A stretch of DNA of 64,000 nt, taken from the NCBI GenBank assembly GCA_937896895.1, contig CALBNV010000036.1:5642-69641 (forward strand). Reading direction: 5' to 3'. This stretch comes from an uncultured Bacteroidales bacterium. GTDB taxonomy: Bacteria; Bacteroidota; Bacteroidia; Bacteroidales; F082. Every line of letters starts with the position of its first letter. Positions within the stretch are counted from its first letter, which is position 1. Below the pieces are notes generated by a model. It was given only the letters and a program-made list of their open reading frames with translations, did not search any database and was not told the DNA's origin. Made by a program: the position numbers and the translations under genes. Shown in pieces: positions 1 through 8,907 of the stretch.

Positions 1-619
1 ATCTGTAGCTCCACCACGAGTAGTTGCCCGGTTCTTTGTGAAGTGAGCGGTAGCTGTCGATATAGCCGTCGGCTAGGAAATCGGTGAACCACTGCCGTTC
101 TTCCGGCAGGAAGCCTGAATTGGTGGCGTTGCGCACGGGGTCGTGTATGTCGATGGCTTCGTGGCAGATGTTGTAGTCGCCCGACAGCACGAGGTTGGGG
201 CGAGTTTTCCGCAGTTCGTTGACATATCTGCGGAAGAAATCGAGCCATTCCATCTTGAAGTCTTGGCGTTCGTCGCCGCTTGTGCCGGAAGGATGATACA
301 CGCTCACGACCGACAGCTCGCCGAAGTCGGCACGCATGAAACGGCCTTCGTCATCATATTTTTTGTTATCCATGCCGTAAACCACCTTGTCGGGTTCTTT
401 TTTGGAGAGTATCCCGACACCGCTATAACCTTTTTTCTGCGCTGGAAACCAGTAATGACTATACCCGGCCGACTCGATTTCCATCAGCGGAATCTGGTCG
501 GGCGTGGCTTTAAGTTCTTGAAAACAAACGACATCCGGCGATACGCTGTCAATCCATTCAAGGAGACCTTTCGAGATGGCGGCGCGAATGCCGTTTACGT
601 TGTAACTGATGATTTTCAT
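1..619 (-). CDS. xth: Exodeoxyribonuclease III, 3' part outside window
   Basis: This is the N-terminal 206 residues of an exonuclease III / AP endonuclease (EEP superfamily), which nicks DNA 5' of abasic sites during base-excision repair in the cytoplasm. Reading leftward from the ATG whose complement ends at 619, the protein begins MKIISYNVNGIRAA and shows the family blocks in order: the NxNG metal-binding start, FQELK with the catalytic Glu, a KKGYSGVGI block, SVYHPSG, and SGDYNICH with the Asp/Asn active-site pair. The gene runs off the left edge, so the terminal GxRIDY/SDH block is not visible. A TATTTTTG promoter box lies 19 bases upstream, divergent from the ClC gene. The family assignment is secure; only completeness is unknown. 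Confidence 0.93.
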   Translation of the reverse strand, partial: MKIISYNVNGIRAAISKGLLEWIDSVSPDVVCFQELKATPDQIPLMEIESAGYSHYWFPAQKKGYSGVGILSKKEPDKVVYGMDNKKYDDEGRFMRADFGELSVVSVYHPSGTSGDERQDFKMEWLDFFRRYVNELRKTRPNLVLSGDYNICHEAIDIHDPVRNATNSGFLPEERQWFTDFLADGYIDSYRSLHKEPGNYSWWSYR

Positions 620-637
620 ACGAGACAAATTCAGGCG

Positions 638-645
638 CAAAAATA
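638..645 (-). promoter_or_regulatory. Promoter -7 box for xth
   Basis: The minus strand reads TATTTTTG, a perfect match to the Bacteroidota -7 consensus TAnnTTTG, ending 19 bases before the xth start codon. It is back-to-back with the ClC promoter. Confidence 0.7.
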
Positions 646-691
646 ATCATAAATTTTTTACGAAAAGCATTCAATATCAAAATTCATTTTT

Positions 692-699
692 TATTTTTG
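692..699 (+). promoter_or_regulatory. Promoter -7 box for ClC gene
   Basis: TATTTTTG matches TAnnTTTG. It ends only 4 bases before the ATG at 704, so the mRNA would be leaderless or would start translation at the next in-frame ATG (722). Confidence 0.7.
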
Positions 700-703
700 C
701 GGA

Positions 704-2497
704 ATGATAAATAAGTCAAAAATGAAGACAAAGTCGTTGCTCAAGTCATTGAATGAGTGGAGATTGGCTCATGTGTCAGACCGGCGGTTTATGATATTGC
801 TTGCCATTCCGACGGGTTTTCTGGCGGGTGCCGCCGCTGTAATAATAAAGCTCCTTGCTCACACGATACGCGACTTTTTCTTTAACATGAGAGCGGAAGA
901 GCAGTATTTCAACTATCTGTTCTTTATCCTTCCAGCAATAGGCATCTTATTGACGATCATAATAATACGGTATGTCATCAGGCGTGATGTCGGGCATGGC
1001 ATCCCGGGGTTGCTTTACGCCTTGTCGAGAAACAAGGGCATTGTGAAGCCATATACCACGTTCTCGTCGATAATCACGAGTGCGCTCACTGTCGGTTTCG
1101 GCGGTTCCGTGGGGCTTGAAGGCCCGTCGGTGTCAACGGGCGGCGCCATCGGCTCGAACCTCGGCAGGCTGTTGAAACTCAACCAGAAACAGATCAACGT
1201 GTTGATAGGCATGGGCGGTGCGGCTGCGCTCGCGTCGATATTCCAGGCCCCGATAACCGGTGTCATCTTCTCGATGGAGGTGTTCATGATCGACATCTCG
1301 ATGACCGCGCTCATTCCCATCATCATCTCGGCTTTCGTGGCGATTCTGACGTCATATATGTTTCTCGGACGCGCGTTTGAGTATTCCATCACCATTCAGG
1401 AAGGTTTTGTGCCAGGCAACACCTGGTATTATGTCGGGCTTGGGATCGTCGTCGGTCTCGTGTCGGCGTACTTCATGAGGGTTTATTTCAGCGTTGACAA
1501 GAGTTTCAAGAAGATCAGCAATCCGTGGATGCGTTTCGTGCTCGCCTCGCTCGCGCTCGGCGGTCTCATATTCGTGTTCCCGTCGCTCTACGGTGAAGGC
1601 TACGAAACGATACAGTCGGCGCTGAATGGTGACATCGTCGAGATTTTCAGAGGGACGCTGTTCGAGAGATACACCGCCATCCCGTGGGTGATGCTTGTTG
1701 TGCTGCTGGCAATCATCCTGGCGAAGGCCTTTGCCACGTCTCTCACTTTTGCTGCTGGCGGAGTGGGCGGCACTTTCGCTCCGGCACTGTTCCTCGGTGC
1801 TACGACAGGCATGCTCTTTTCAATGACAATCAATTATTTGGGAATAGGAGACCTCGAAGTGGGCAAGTTCGCACTCGTCGGGATGAGCGGCCTCATTGGC
1901 GCCATGCTGCACGCCCCGCTCACCGGGATATTCCTCATCGCCGAGATAACCAACGGCTACACACTGATGGTGCCGCTGATGATAGTGTCGGCACTCTCGC
2001 TCGCCGTCAACCGCATCTTCTTCAAGGAGTCGATTTACACATACAGCATTGCAAGACAGGGCGTCAAGGTGTCGTTCAACAAAGATGAAAGCATCTTGAG
2101 CATGATGACGGCGACGAACCTCATAGAGACGAATTTCAGCACCATCGGGCCGAAAGAAACACTCGAAAACCTCATCCCGCTCATCGCCTCGTCGGCGCGA
2201 AACATCTATCCGGTCGTCGATGAAGACGGCATGTTCAAAGGACATATCCTCTTCGATGACATACGCCCGATAATGTTCGACCGCAAACTCTATTGTGTTC
2301 TTATCGAAAACATCATGGTGAAGCCGCAGTATGTGATCGACCCCGACGAGTCGATGGAAGACATCGTGAGGAAATTCAACGAGTCGCGCAAATACAACAT
2401 CCCGGTGGTGAAAGACGGCAGATACGTCGGCTACCTCTCACGCGCAAAAGTGTTCACCACATATCAGGAAACCTTAAGAGAGATTTCCGCCGACTAA
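704..2497 (+). CDS. ClC family chloride channel/transporter with CBS pair
   Basis: An inner-membrane ClC protein that moves chloride, probably in exchange for protons. The 597-residue protein has about ten hydrophobic segments. The selectivity-filter motifs are present in order: GHGIP at residues 97-101, GLEGP at 137-141 containing the gating glutamate (Glu139), and GGTFAP near 355. Residues from about 462 on form two CBS domains, which in this family bind adenine nucleotides and regulate the pore; E. coli ClcA lacks them. Start choice: ATG 704 gives MINKSK, but the promoter box ends at 699, so ATG 722 (MKTKS) is an equally good start. The 3' end overlaps the convergent exosortase gene by 4 bases. 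Channel versus exchanger cannot be decided by eye. Confidence 0.93.
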   Translation: MINKSKMKTKSLLKSLNEWRLAHVSDRRFMILLAIPTGFLAGAAAVIIKLLAHTIRDFFFNMRAEEQYFNYLFFILPAIGILLTIIIIRYVIRRDVGHGIPGLLYALSRNKGIVKPYTTFSSIITSALTVGFGGSVGLEGPSVSTGGAIGSNLGRLLKLNQKQINVLIGMGGAAALASIFQAPITGVIFSMEVFMIDISMTALIPIIISAFVAILTSYMFLGRAFEYSITIQEGFVPGNTWYYVGLGIVVGLVSAYFMRVYFSVDKSFKKISNPWMRFVLASLALGGLIFVFPSLYGEGYETIQSALNGDIVEIFRGTLFERYTAIPWVMLVVLLAIILAKAFATSLTFAAGGVGGTFAPALFLGATTGMLFSMTINYLGIGDLEVGKFALVGMSGLIGAMLHAPLTGIFLIAEITNGYTLMVPLMIVSALSLAVNRIFFKESIYTYSIARQGVKVSFNKDESILSMMTATNLIETNFSTIGPKETLENLIPLIASSARNIYPVVDEDGMFKGHILFDDIRPIMFDRKLYCVLIENIMVKPQYVIDPDESMEDIVRKFNESRKYNIPVVKDGRYVGYLSRAKVFTTYQETLREISAD

Positions 2498-3087
2498 GAT
2501 TTCTTGCTTTTTTCTTTCCCGTGAAGGAAACACTCCACCCAAATGACCCACATCAGGAAGATGAAGACGTAAAACATCGTCTTGAAGATGTAGTCGTGCG
2601 CGAACTCGAAGCTGTGCGGAAAGTGTATGAGAAACAATGAGATTCCAACGACGCGCACCACATTGATGAACTCGATTATCACCAGTCCGAGCGGGATGTA
2701 CCAGGCTTTGTGCTTCCACGGACCCGGGAAAATAAGCATCAGGAAAAGCCAGTGAAGCCATTGTTTCAAGCTCGTGCATTCAGGGGCCACGCTCACGTGC
2801 GAATACCAGTTCTCACAGTTGAGGAATGCTATCGACTGGCCTTTGGTGTAGAAATCGATGTTGAAAACATGGTCCAAGACCCATGTGCTCTGGTCGAAAA
2901 GCAGCGCCGACGCCCATGCAAACAGCCTGTCAACACAGCCTTTCACCGGCCAGTAATCCAACTGTACTTTCCAAAAAGTGTAAATGATGTGAAAACTGAA
3001 AATCAGCACAAAAAACAACCCGACATCGAAATATGTCTGGTAGCGTTTGTCGTTGTGCAGTTCTTTTAGTCTCTCGAATGAAATCAT
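2494..3087 (-). CDS. Exosortase/archaeosortase family membrane protein
   Basis: A 197-residue multi-spanning inner-membrane protein with the exosortase catalytic arrangement: Cys104 in PECTSL, Arg145 in NVVRVVG at the start of a membrane helix, and His164 in the FAHDYIFK segment. Exosortases cleave or transfer proteins carrying a C-terminal motif-helix-basic-tail signal. In Bacteroidota the known branch is XrtF and related orphan types, whose targets are poorly defined. The gene starts 3 bases after the stop of the upstream barrel gene (TAA CAG ATG), so the two are translationally coupled. No cognate sorting-signal protein was recognised in this window. The assignment rests on the triad order, spacing and hydrophobicity; the subfamily is not assigned. 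Confidence 0.85.
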   Translation of the reverse strand: MISFERLKELHNDKRYQTYFDVGLFFVLIFSFHIIYTFWKVQLDYWPVKGCVDRLFAWASALLFDQSTWVLDHVFNIDFYTKGQSIAFLNCENWYSHVSVAPECTSLKQWLHWLFLMLIFPGPWKHKAWYIPLGLVIIEFINVVRVVGISLFLIHFPHSFEFAHDYIFKTMFYVFIFLMWVIWVECFLHGKEKSKKS

Positions 3088-3090
3088 CTG

Positions 3091-3876
3091 TTAAAACTTA
3101 TAACCTACGGTAACCTGTACCGAGCTTGTTTTTGACTTGGCATCTGAATATGTATAATTTATTGTTTTTGTGTCGGACAGATATGCTGTTTTTGCAGACA
3201 AGATGTCATTAAGTCCGTAGCAATATCTGGCTCCGATGATGATATGGCTCCCGATGCAGCCCGTGACACCGCCGACCAATGAGACGTTGAATGGCTTGAA
3301 GTCTGTGCCGGAGACATAATACACACTGCTTGGGATTATGCCCCTGTGGGTTTCTTTGGTGGCTCTCAGGCACAAACTCGGCTGCACACCAAGGTCAATG
3401 CTTAAATGGTCTTTGAAAAGATGAAATTTGAGAAGTACCGCAGCACTGACATTGCTGAGTTTCATTGTCGATTTGTAATCGTACGCGGTCATGCCTTCAC
3501 CGTCGCTTTCTTCTCTTTCAACACGGCCGTTCATCTTGTATCCGTATTGGTTGTACATCAGTTCAAACTGAAGCCCGAACAGTTTAGTCGCCTGATATTC
3601 ATAGAACCCGCCAATCATGAATGACGTCATGGCGCTTATCTTCGCATCTTTCACGTCAAGGTATTGCGCCGATTTGACATTGACGATGGTTGTATCCGAA
3701 AGATGAATCACCTCGCTTTTCACATCGACCTCGCTGTCATCATAGAAAAAACTCTTGTCGAGGCTCATCCAGTTGATGCCGCAGCCGAGATAAAACCCGT
3801 AGTTGGTCTTCTCCTGCGCGCCGGCGTTGCATGCAAAGGCGAGCAACAGCCCGATAAATAATACCGTTTTCTTCAT
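3091..3876 (-). CDS. Secreted outer-membrane beta-barrel protein
   Basis: A 261-residue protein with a clear signal peptide (MKKTVLFIGLLLAFACNAGAQ). It is followed by alternating-hydrophobicity strands rich in Tyr and Phe and a C-terminal strand ending GYKF, typical of small Bacteroidota barrels (PorT/OmpW-like DUF families). The longer open frame upstream is not used: a TACCTTTG promoter box lies at 3897-3904, 20 bases before this ATG. It is the first gene of a two-gene operon with the exosortase gene, separated by 3 bases. A functional link to the exosortase is possible but not shown. The exact family was not recognised beyond outer-membrane barrel. Confidence 0.75.
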   Translation of the reverse strand: MKKTVLFIGLLLAFACNAGAQEKTNYGFYLGCGINWMSLDKSFFYDDSEVDVKSEVIHLSDTTIVNVKSAQYLDVKDAKISAMTSFMIGGFYEYQATKLFGLQFELMYNQYGYKMNGRVEREESDGEGMTAYDYKSTMKLSNVSAAVLLKFHLFKDHLSIDLGVQPSLCLRATKETHRGIIPSSVYYVSGTDFKPFNVSLVGGVTGCIGSHIIIGARYCYGLNDILSAKTAYLSDTKTINYTYSDAKSKTSSVQVTVGYKF

Positions 3877-3896
3877 TTTCAAAAATAATTTGGCTG

Positions 3897-3904
3897 CAAA
3901 GGTA
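3897..3904 (-). promoter_or_regulatory. Promoter -7 box, barrel-exosortase operon
   Basis: The minus strand reads TACCTTTG (TAnnTTTG), 20 bases before the ATG at 3876. It fixes the start of the barrel protein downstream of the longer open frame. Confidence 0.7.
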
Positions 3905-3924
3905 AGCAAAAAAAAGAAAAGTAT

Positions 3925-3932
3925 TATCTTTG
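3925..3932 (+). promoter_or_regulatory. Promoter -7 box for omega-amidase
   Basis: TATCTTTG matches TAnnTTTG and lies 23 bases before the ATG at 3956. It forms a divergent pair with the box at 3897-3904. Confidence 0.7.
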
Positions 3933-3955
3933 TGAGATTTTTTAAAACATTTTTT

Positions 3956-4747
3956 ATGAATTTGAGAATCACTTGCGTCCAAAGTAATGTGTTGGCCAAA
4001 GACGTGGCCGGCAATATGCGTCATTATGAGGAATTGCTTGAAAATGTGAAAGATACTGATATTATTATACTTCCGGAAACTTTCACCACCGGCTTTCCTG
4101 CCGACCCGAATGTTTTTGCCGAAGATTTGGATGGCGGCTCGCCGACTTTGGAGTGGATGCACGCGATGGCTGCGAAGAAAGACGTGATGTTCTGCGGATC
4201 GTTTCTGACGAAAAAAGAAGGCGGATTCTATAATTCTTTCGTGTGGATGAAACCAGACGGGGAATATTATGTTTATAACAAGCGTCACGCCTTCACGATG
4301 GGAGGCGAGCTTGGGATTGACGGCGGCTCTGAAAACATCACGGTTGAGTATAAAGGCTGGCGCATCAGGCCGTTTGTGTGCTACGACCTTCGTTTTCCGG
4401 TGTGGAGCCGCAACACGTTCAAAGACGGCCGTTTTGAATACGACCTCGCGGTATATACCGCCGAATGGCCGGAGAAGAAATCAAACCTGTGGATGACGCT
4501 CATTGCCGCGAGAGCCATTGAAAACCAGGCGTTTGTCGTCGGCGTGAACCGCGTGGGCATCGACGGAAGCAACATCTCGTACAGCGGCGACAGCATGATA
4601 GCCAACGCGAAAGGCCGCATCGAGGCGAAGGCCGCAGAAGGCGAATGTGTCTTCACAACGGAACTGAAAAAAGAAGACCTCGACGCCTTCAGGAGTTATT
4701 TCACGGTGGCGAAGGATTGGGATGGGTTTCGAGTTGTTAGTCGTTAG
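3956..4747 (+). CDS. Omega-amidase, nitrilase superfamily (YafV/NIT2)
   Basis: A 263-residue cytoplasmic carbon-nitrogen hydrolase. The Glu-Lys-Cys triad is visible in family context: Glu in LPETFTTGF, Lys in YNKRHAF, and Cys in VCYDLRFPVWSRN. These contexts are typical of the YafV/Nit2 branch, which hydrolyses 2-oxoglutaramate and 2-oxosuccinamate to the 2-oxoacid plus ammonia as repair after transamination. The ATG at 3956 is chosen because the promoter box at 3925-3932 lies inside the longer open frame. The last four codons and the stop lie in a heptamer repeat array (4733-4774), so the very C-terminus (VVSR) is repeat-derived. Confidence 0.9.
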   Translation: MNLRITCVQSNVLAKDVAGNMRHYEELLENVKDTDIIILPETFTTGFPADPNVFAEDLDGGSPTLEWMHAMAAKKDVMFCGSFLTKKEGGFYNSFVWMKPDGEYYVYNKRHAFTMGGELGIDGGSENITVEYKGWRIRPFVCYDLRFPVWSRNTFKDGRFEYDLAVYTAEWPEKKSNLWMTLIAARAIENQAFVVGVNRVGIDGSNISYSGDSMIANAKGRIEAKAAEGECVFTTELKKEDLDAFRSYFTVAKDWDGFRVVSR

Positions 4748-4774
4748 TCTTTAGTCGTTAGTTGTTAGTTTTTT
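4733..4774 (+). repeat. Heptamer repeat array spanning a stop codon
   Basis: Six consecutive 7-base units (GTTGTTA, GTCGTTA, GTCTTTA, GTCGTTA, GTTGTTA, GTTTTTT). They begin inside the omega-amidase reading frame and include its stop. The first five units each create a TAG with the next base, so all three frames are stopped within 21 bases. Confidence 0.9.
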
Positions 4775-4796
4775 ATGTTTAGGAAATTAGGGAAAT

Positions 4797-6137
4797 ATGG
4801 ATATAATAATTGCTGGTGACGGTGAGGTGGGGATGCATCTTGCCGAAGCTTTCGAACGCGGAGACCACAACATCACGATTGTTGACCCGCATGAGGAGTT
4901 GCTGAAGAAGATGGAGTCGCACAACGACATTCTGACGATTGCCGGTGACTCCACGTCGATAAGCACGTTGCAGAAGGCCAATGTGAAAAGAGCCGACCTT
5001 GTCATCGCGGTGCTTCATGATGAGCATATCAACCTGCTCACCGGTATCCTGGCCAAGAAGCTCGGGGCGAAACGTGTCATAGTGCGTGTCAACACCGTCG
5101 AGAACCTCAAGGCGGAGTCGTGGCGTATCTATCAGGACCTCGGCATCGACGGCATCGTGTCGCCGGAAGACATCGCCGCGCAGGAGATCATCACGCTGCT
5201 GAAACAGACCGCCGCGACAGAGGCGCACGACTTCGCCGGCGGCAAGCTCGAGATGTACATGATGAAGATCGAGGAGAAAGGCGTCATCGTGAACAAGAGC
5301 CTCGATGAGATTCGTGAACGCTACAAACACCTCGACTTCCGTCCCGTGGCGGTGCATCGCCGTCAGACGACGTTCATACCGCACGGAAGCGACGTGTTCA
5401 AAGTCGGGGATATGGTCTATATCATCTGCAAGCCATACGCCATCAAAGACCTGATGGCAATCAGCGGCAAGCAGAAGTTCAGCATCCACAACGTGATGAT
5501 AGTAGGCGGCGGCCGTGTCGGGCGCATCGCCGCGAAACGCCTTGAGAAAGAGATGGATCTCAAGATCATTGAAAGCGACCCGCGCCGCTGCACCGAGCTG
5601 ACAAACCTGCTCTCCGACACCATCGTGGTCAATGCCGACGCACGGAGCGTCGATACACTCGAAGAGGAAGGCATCAAGAGCGTCGATGCGTTCATCGCCG
5701 TGACCGACAACACCGAGACGAACATCCTGACATGCCTGCAGGCCAAGGCCTACGGCGTGAAGAAGACAATAGCACTCGTCGAGAACATCGACTATATCGA
5801 CATCTCACAGAACATCGGCATCGACACGATCATCAACAAGAAACTCATCGCGGCGAGCTACATGGTGCGCTACACGCTCGGCGAGAATGTCTCTAACCTC
5901 AAGTGCCTCAACGGCATCGACGCCGATGTCATGGAGTTCATCGTGCCTGACGGCTGCGCCGCGACGATGCGGCCTATCAACAAGCTCAACTTGCCCGACG
6001 GCGCCATCATAGGAGGCATCATCCGCGGCGAGGTCAGCTACATAGCAAACGGCGAGTTCCAGATTGAGGCCGAAGACCGCGTCGTGGTGCTGTCGCTGCC
6101 CGACGCCGTAAAGGATATTGAGAGACTGTTCAAATGA
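4797..6137 (+). CDS. trkA: Trk-type potassium uptake regulatory subunit TrkA
   Basis: A 446-residue peripheral membrane protein with two RCK (KTN + TrkA-C) halves, as in full-length TrkA, which binds NAD(H)/ATP and gates a TrkH/KtrB potassium channel. The first nucleotide-binding loop is GDGEVG at residues 7-12 and the second is GGGRVG near 237-242. Acidic residues closing the second strand of each Rossmann fold (VDP and ESD) are present. No TrkH gene is adjacent, so the membrane partner must be elsewhere. The next gene, a glycosyltransferase, starts 28 bases downstream on the same strand. Confidence 0.95.
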   Translation: MDIIIAGDGEVGMHLAEAFERGDHNITIVDPHEELLKKMESHNDILTIAGDSTSISTLQKANVKRADLVIAVLHDEHINLLTGILAKKLGAKRVIVRVNTVENLKAESWRIYQDLGIDGIVSPEDIAAQEIITLLKQTAATEAHDFAGGKLEMYMMKIEEKGVIVNKSLDEIRERYKHLDFRPVAVHRRQTTFIPHGSDVFKVGDMVYIICKPYAIKDLMAISGKQKFSIHNVMIVGGGRVGRIAAKRLEKEMDLKIIESDPRRCTELTNLLSDTIVVNADARSVDTLEEEGIKSVDAFIAVTDNTETNILTCLQAKAYGVKKTIALVENIDYIDISQNIGIDTIINKKLIAASYMVRYTLGENVSNLKCLNGIDADVMEFIVPDGCAATMRPINKLNLPDGAIIGGIIRGEVSYIANGEFQIEAEDRVVVLSLPDAVKDIERLFK

Positions 6138-6165
6138 TTTGATTTGCAAAAAAAAATGAAGAATA

Positions 6166-6927
6166 ATGGATAAGATCTCGGCAACGATAATAACTCATAA
6201 TGAAGAACTTAACATCCGCAGATGCCTTGAGTCGATAAAAGACGTGGTGGATGAGGTGATTGTCGTTGACGACTTCTCAACAGATGACACCGAGTTGATT
6301 TGCAAGGAGTTCGGAGTGCGTTTCGTCAGGCAGGAGTGGCTCGGCTACACCGACCAGAAAAACCTCGCGATAAGCCTCGCTGCCAACGACTGGATCCTTT
6401 CAATTGATGCCGACGAGCAGCTCTCCGATGAACTGAAATCATCGATACTTAAATTGAAAACAGAAGAAACGCCGATAAACAAAGTGTTCAGTGTCAAGAT
6501 TTTACCAAATTATTGCGGTCATTGGATCCGCCATTGCGGATGGTACCCTTGTCCGAAAAGACGCCTCTGGAACCGTAAGGCGGGTGTCTGGTTCGGCTTG
6601 ATTCATGAATATGTGAAATTCAATCAGGAAATTGATAATCAGATGCTTGAAGGTGATCTGAACCATTATTCATATCACACGATAAGTCAGCATGTGATGA
6701 AAACCGACAGATATTCGAGCCTGTCGGCGCAGAAGGCTTTCGAGGCGGGGAAGCGTTGCCGCAGCGGACTGCGCATCTATTTCAAGACCGGCTGGACGTT
6801 CTTCAACGACTACATCCTCAAGGCCGGCTTCCTCGACGGGTTTTACGGCTTCGTGGTGTGTAAGATGAATGCGTATGGTACATTCTTGAAATATAGCAAG
6901 TTACATGAATTGTCACTAAAAAAATAA
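6166..6927 (+). CDS. Glycosyltransferase family 2 (WaaE/KdtX-like)
   Basis: A 253-residue GT-A fold glycosyltransferase. The N-terminal strand (SATIITHNEELNIRRCL), the VVDDFSTD block near residues 33-40, and the metal-binding DAD at residues 81-83 match the family-2 branch that includes the LPS-core beta-glucosyltransferases WaaE/KdtX. It probably adds a sugar to LPS core or another envelope glycan at the cytoplasmic face of the inner membrane. An acyltransferase-type gene starts 4 bases after its stop, consistent with a small glycan-modification pair. Donor and acceptor sugars are not predictable. Confidence 0.9.
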   Translation: MDKISATIITHNEELNIRRCLESIKDVVDEVIVVDDFSTDDTELICKEFGVRFVRQEWLGYTDQKNLAISLAANDWILSIDADEQLSDELKSSILKLKTEETPINKVFSVKILPNYCGHWIRHCGWYPCPKRRLWNRKAGVWFGLIHEYVKFNQEIDNQMLEGDLNHYSYHTISQHVMKTDRYSSLSAQKAFEAGKRCRSGLRIYFKTGWTFFNDYILKAGFLDGFYGFVVCKMNAYGTFLKYSKLHELSLKK

Positions 6928-6931
6928 TGTC

Positions 6932-7591
6932 ATGTTGTTTAAGTATATAGTCAGTCTGCCGAAGAGCATCTATCTCAATTTCAGGAAACTGCCGCTGAGA
7001 CAGGCTGTCATGCTTCCAATTTTGATATACAGAACGAAATTAAGACATATTTCAGGAGACATCGTGATTGATTCTGATAAAATGAAAATCGGTCTGGTGA
7101 AAATTGGTTTTGGCGAAACGCAAACAACTGATATTCATAGAGAAAGGACTGTCATCGACATCAGAGGGAAAGTCGTTTTCAGGGGCGGCTGCAAATTCGG
7201 AACCGGAAGCAGGATAAGCGTTGATGAAGACGCAGGCGCCGAGTTTGGCAGCAACTTTAACGCCACTGCCCAGCTGAAACTGATTTGCAAGAAATCAATG
7301 ACATTCGGGAAAGACAACCTCCTCTCTTGGAACTGTCTTCTGATGGACTCCGACCAACATCATATTTTCGACAAGGAAAATGGTGAAAAAATCAATGATG
7401 ACAGGCCGATAAAAATTGGCGACAATGTGTGGATTGGCTGTGACACAACGATTTTGAAAGGAACGGAAATAACTGATAATGTGATTGTTGGAGCTGAATC
7501 TGTCGTTATTGGGAAACACAATGAGAGTTTTGTTGCAATAGCCGGTAATCCAGCGAAAATCGTGAGAAGAAACATCACTTGGACTGAATAA
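6932..7591 (+). CDS. Hexapeptide-repeat acyltransferase (left-handed beta-helix)
   Basis: A 219-residue protein whose C-terminal two thirds are hexapeptide repeats of a left-handed parallel beta-helix. The end has the standard acetyltransferase block: IGDNVWIGCDTTILKG, then VIVGAESVVIGK, then AIAGNPAKIVRR. Such enzymes use acetyl-CoA (or acyl-ACP) and act as trimers. The pairing with a family-2 glycosyltransferase suggests O-acetylation of an envelope glycan, which is an inference. The first 60 residues are unusual and hydrophobic-basic and may place the enzyme at the membrane. Confidence 0.85.
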   Translation: MLFKYIVSLPKSIYLNFRKLPLRQAVMLPILIYRTKLRHISGDIVIDSDKMKIGLVKIGFGETQTTDIHRERTVIDIRGKVVFRGGCKFGTGSRISVDEDAGAEFGSNFNATAQLKLICKKSMTFGKDNLLSWNCLLMDSDQHHIFDKENGEKINDDRPIKIGDNVWIGCDTTILKGTEITDNVIVGAESVVIGKHNESFVAIAGNPAKIVRRNITWTE

Positions 7592-7622
7592 ATCAATTAT
7601 ATAACATCAAAAACATTAAATT

Positions 7623-8873
7623 ATGGTAAACATCGATCAAGTCAATTTCAATGGCAAGCGCGTCGTGGTACGCGTGGATTTCAACGTCCCGTTGGACGAA
7701 AACTTCAACATCACAGACGACACACGTATGCGTGCGGCGATGCCGACATTGCGTAAGGTGTTGGACGACAACGGAATGCTCATCATCATGTCGCATCTTG
7801 GCCGTCCGAAGAAAAACCCTGACCCGAAGAACTCCCTCAAGCCTATCGTGAAACATCTCGAGGAACTCATCGGCAGGCCGGTCATCTTCGCCGACGACTG
7901 CATGAAAGCCGCCGACGCGATTGCGGCGATGAAGCCGGGTGAGGTGATGCTTCTCGAAAACCTCCGTTTCTACGCCGAGGAGGAAGGCAAGCCGCGCGGC
8001 ATCGAGAAGGAGGAGCCGGGCTACGACGAGGCCAAGAAAGCCGTCAAGGCTTCACAGAAAGAGTTCACCAAGACCCTCGCCTCATACGGCGAATACTACA
8101 TCAACGACGCGTTCGGCACGGCACACCGCGCACACGCCTCCACCGCGCTCATCGCCGACTACTTCGACGCCGAGCACAAGATGTACGGCTACCTCATGGG
8201 CAAGGAAGTGGCCGCCGTTGACAAGGTCATGAAAGACATCAAACGCCCGTTCACGGCCATCATGGGCGGCTCGAAGGTCTCAACGAAGATCGACATCATC
8301 GAGAACCTGCTCACCAAAGTCGATAACCTCATCATCGGCGGCGGCATGACATACACCTTCATGAAAGCCCTCGGCGGGAAGATCGGCAACTCGATATGCG
8401 AAGACGACAAGCTCGACCTCGCACTCGACATCATCGCGAAAGCGAAGGAGAAAGGCGTGAAACTCGTGCTTTCAATACAGACACTCGCCGGCAACAAATT
8501 CGGCGAAGACTCCGACGTGAAGATCGTTGACCCAATGAACATCCCTGACGGATGGGAAGGCATGGACATCGGGCCGAAGACCGGCGAGCTGTTCGCGGAG
8601 GTCATCAAGGGCTCCAAGACGATATTGTGGAACGGCCCTGTCGGCGTGTTCGAGTTCGAGAAGTTCACCGGCGGCTCAAGGGCTGTGGCCAACGCCATCG
8701 TGGAGGCCACCAAGGCCGGCGCGTTCTCGCTCATCGGCGGCGGCGACTCGGTTGCGTGCATCAACAAGTTCGGCCTCGCCGATCAGGTGTCGTATGTCTC
8801 GACGGGCGGCGGAGCACTGCTCGAAGCCATCGAAGGCAAGGAACTGCCAGGCATCGCGGCGATAAAGAAATAA
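7623..8873 (+). CDS. pgk: Phosphoglycerate kinase
   Basis: A full-length 416-residue glycolytic enzyme that transfers phosphate from 1,3-bisphosphoglycerate to ADP. The N-terminal substrate region (RVDFNVPLDE, then MSHLGRPK), the central LLENLRFYAEEE, the MGGSKVSTKI loop, WNGPVGVFE and the C-terminal nucleotide loop GGGDSVACINKFG are all intact. The start gives MVNIDQVNFNGKRVVVRVDFN, the normal family start. It lies 31 bases after the acyltransferase gene with no clear promoter box, and is followed by a heptamer repeat and a strong terminator. Confidence 0.98.
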   Translation: MVNIDQVNFNGKRVVVRVDFNVPLDENFNITDDTRMRAAMPTLRKVLDDNGMLIIMSHLGRPKKNPDPKNSLKPIVKHLEELIGRPVIFADDCMKAADAIAAMKPGEVMLLENLRFYAEEEGKPRGIEKEEPGYDEAKKAVKASQKEFTKTLASYGEYYINDAFGTAHRAHASTALIADYFDAEHKMYGYLMGKEVAAVDKVMKDIKRPFTAIMGGSKVSTKIDIIENLLTKVDNLIIGGGMTYTFMKALGGKIGNSICEDDKLDLALDIIAKAKEKGVKLVLSIQTLAGNKFGEDSDVKIVDPMNIPDGWEGMDIGPKTGELFAEVIKGSKTILWNGPVGVFEFEKFTGGSRAVANAIVEATKAGAFSLIGGGDSVACINKFGLADQVSYVSTGGGALLEAIEGKELPGIAAIKK

Positions 8874-8907
8874 GTTAAGAGAGTAGAGATAAAAGTTAAA
8901 AGAGGCG
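8873..8907 (+). repeat. Heptamer-period repeat at pgk stop codon
   Basis: Units AGTTAAG, AGAGTAG, AGATAAA, AGTTAAA, AGAGGCG begin on the last base of the pgk stop codon. The first four each contain TAA or TAG, so every frame is closed, as in the array after the omega-amidase gene. Confidence 0.75.
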
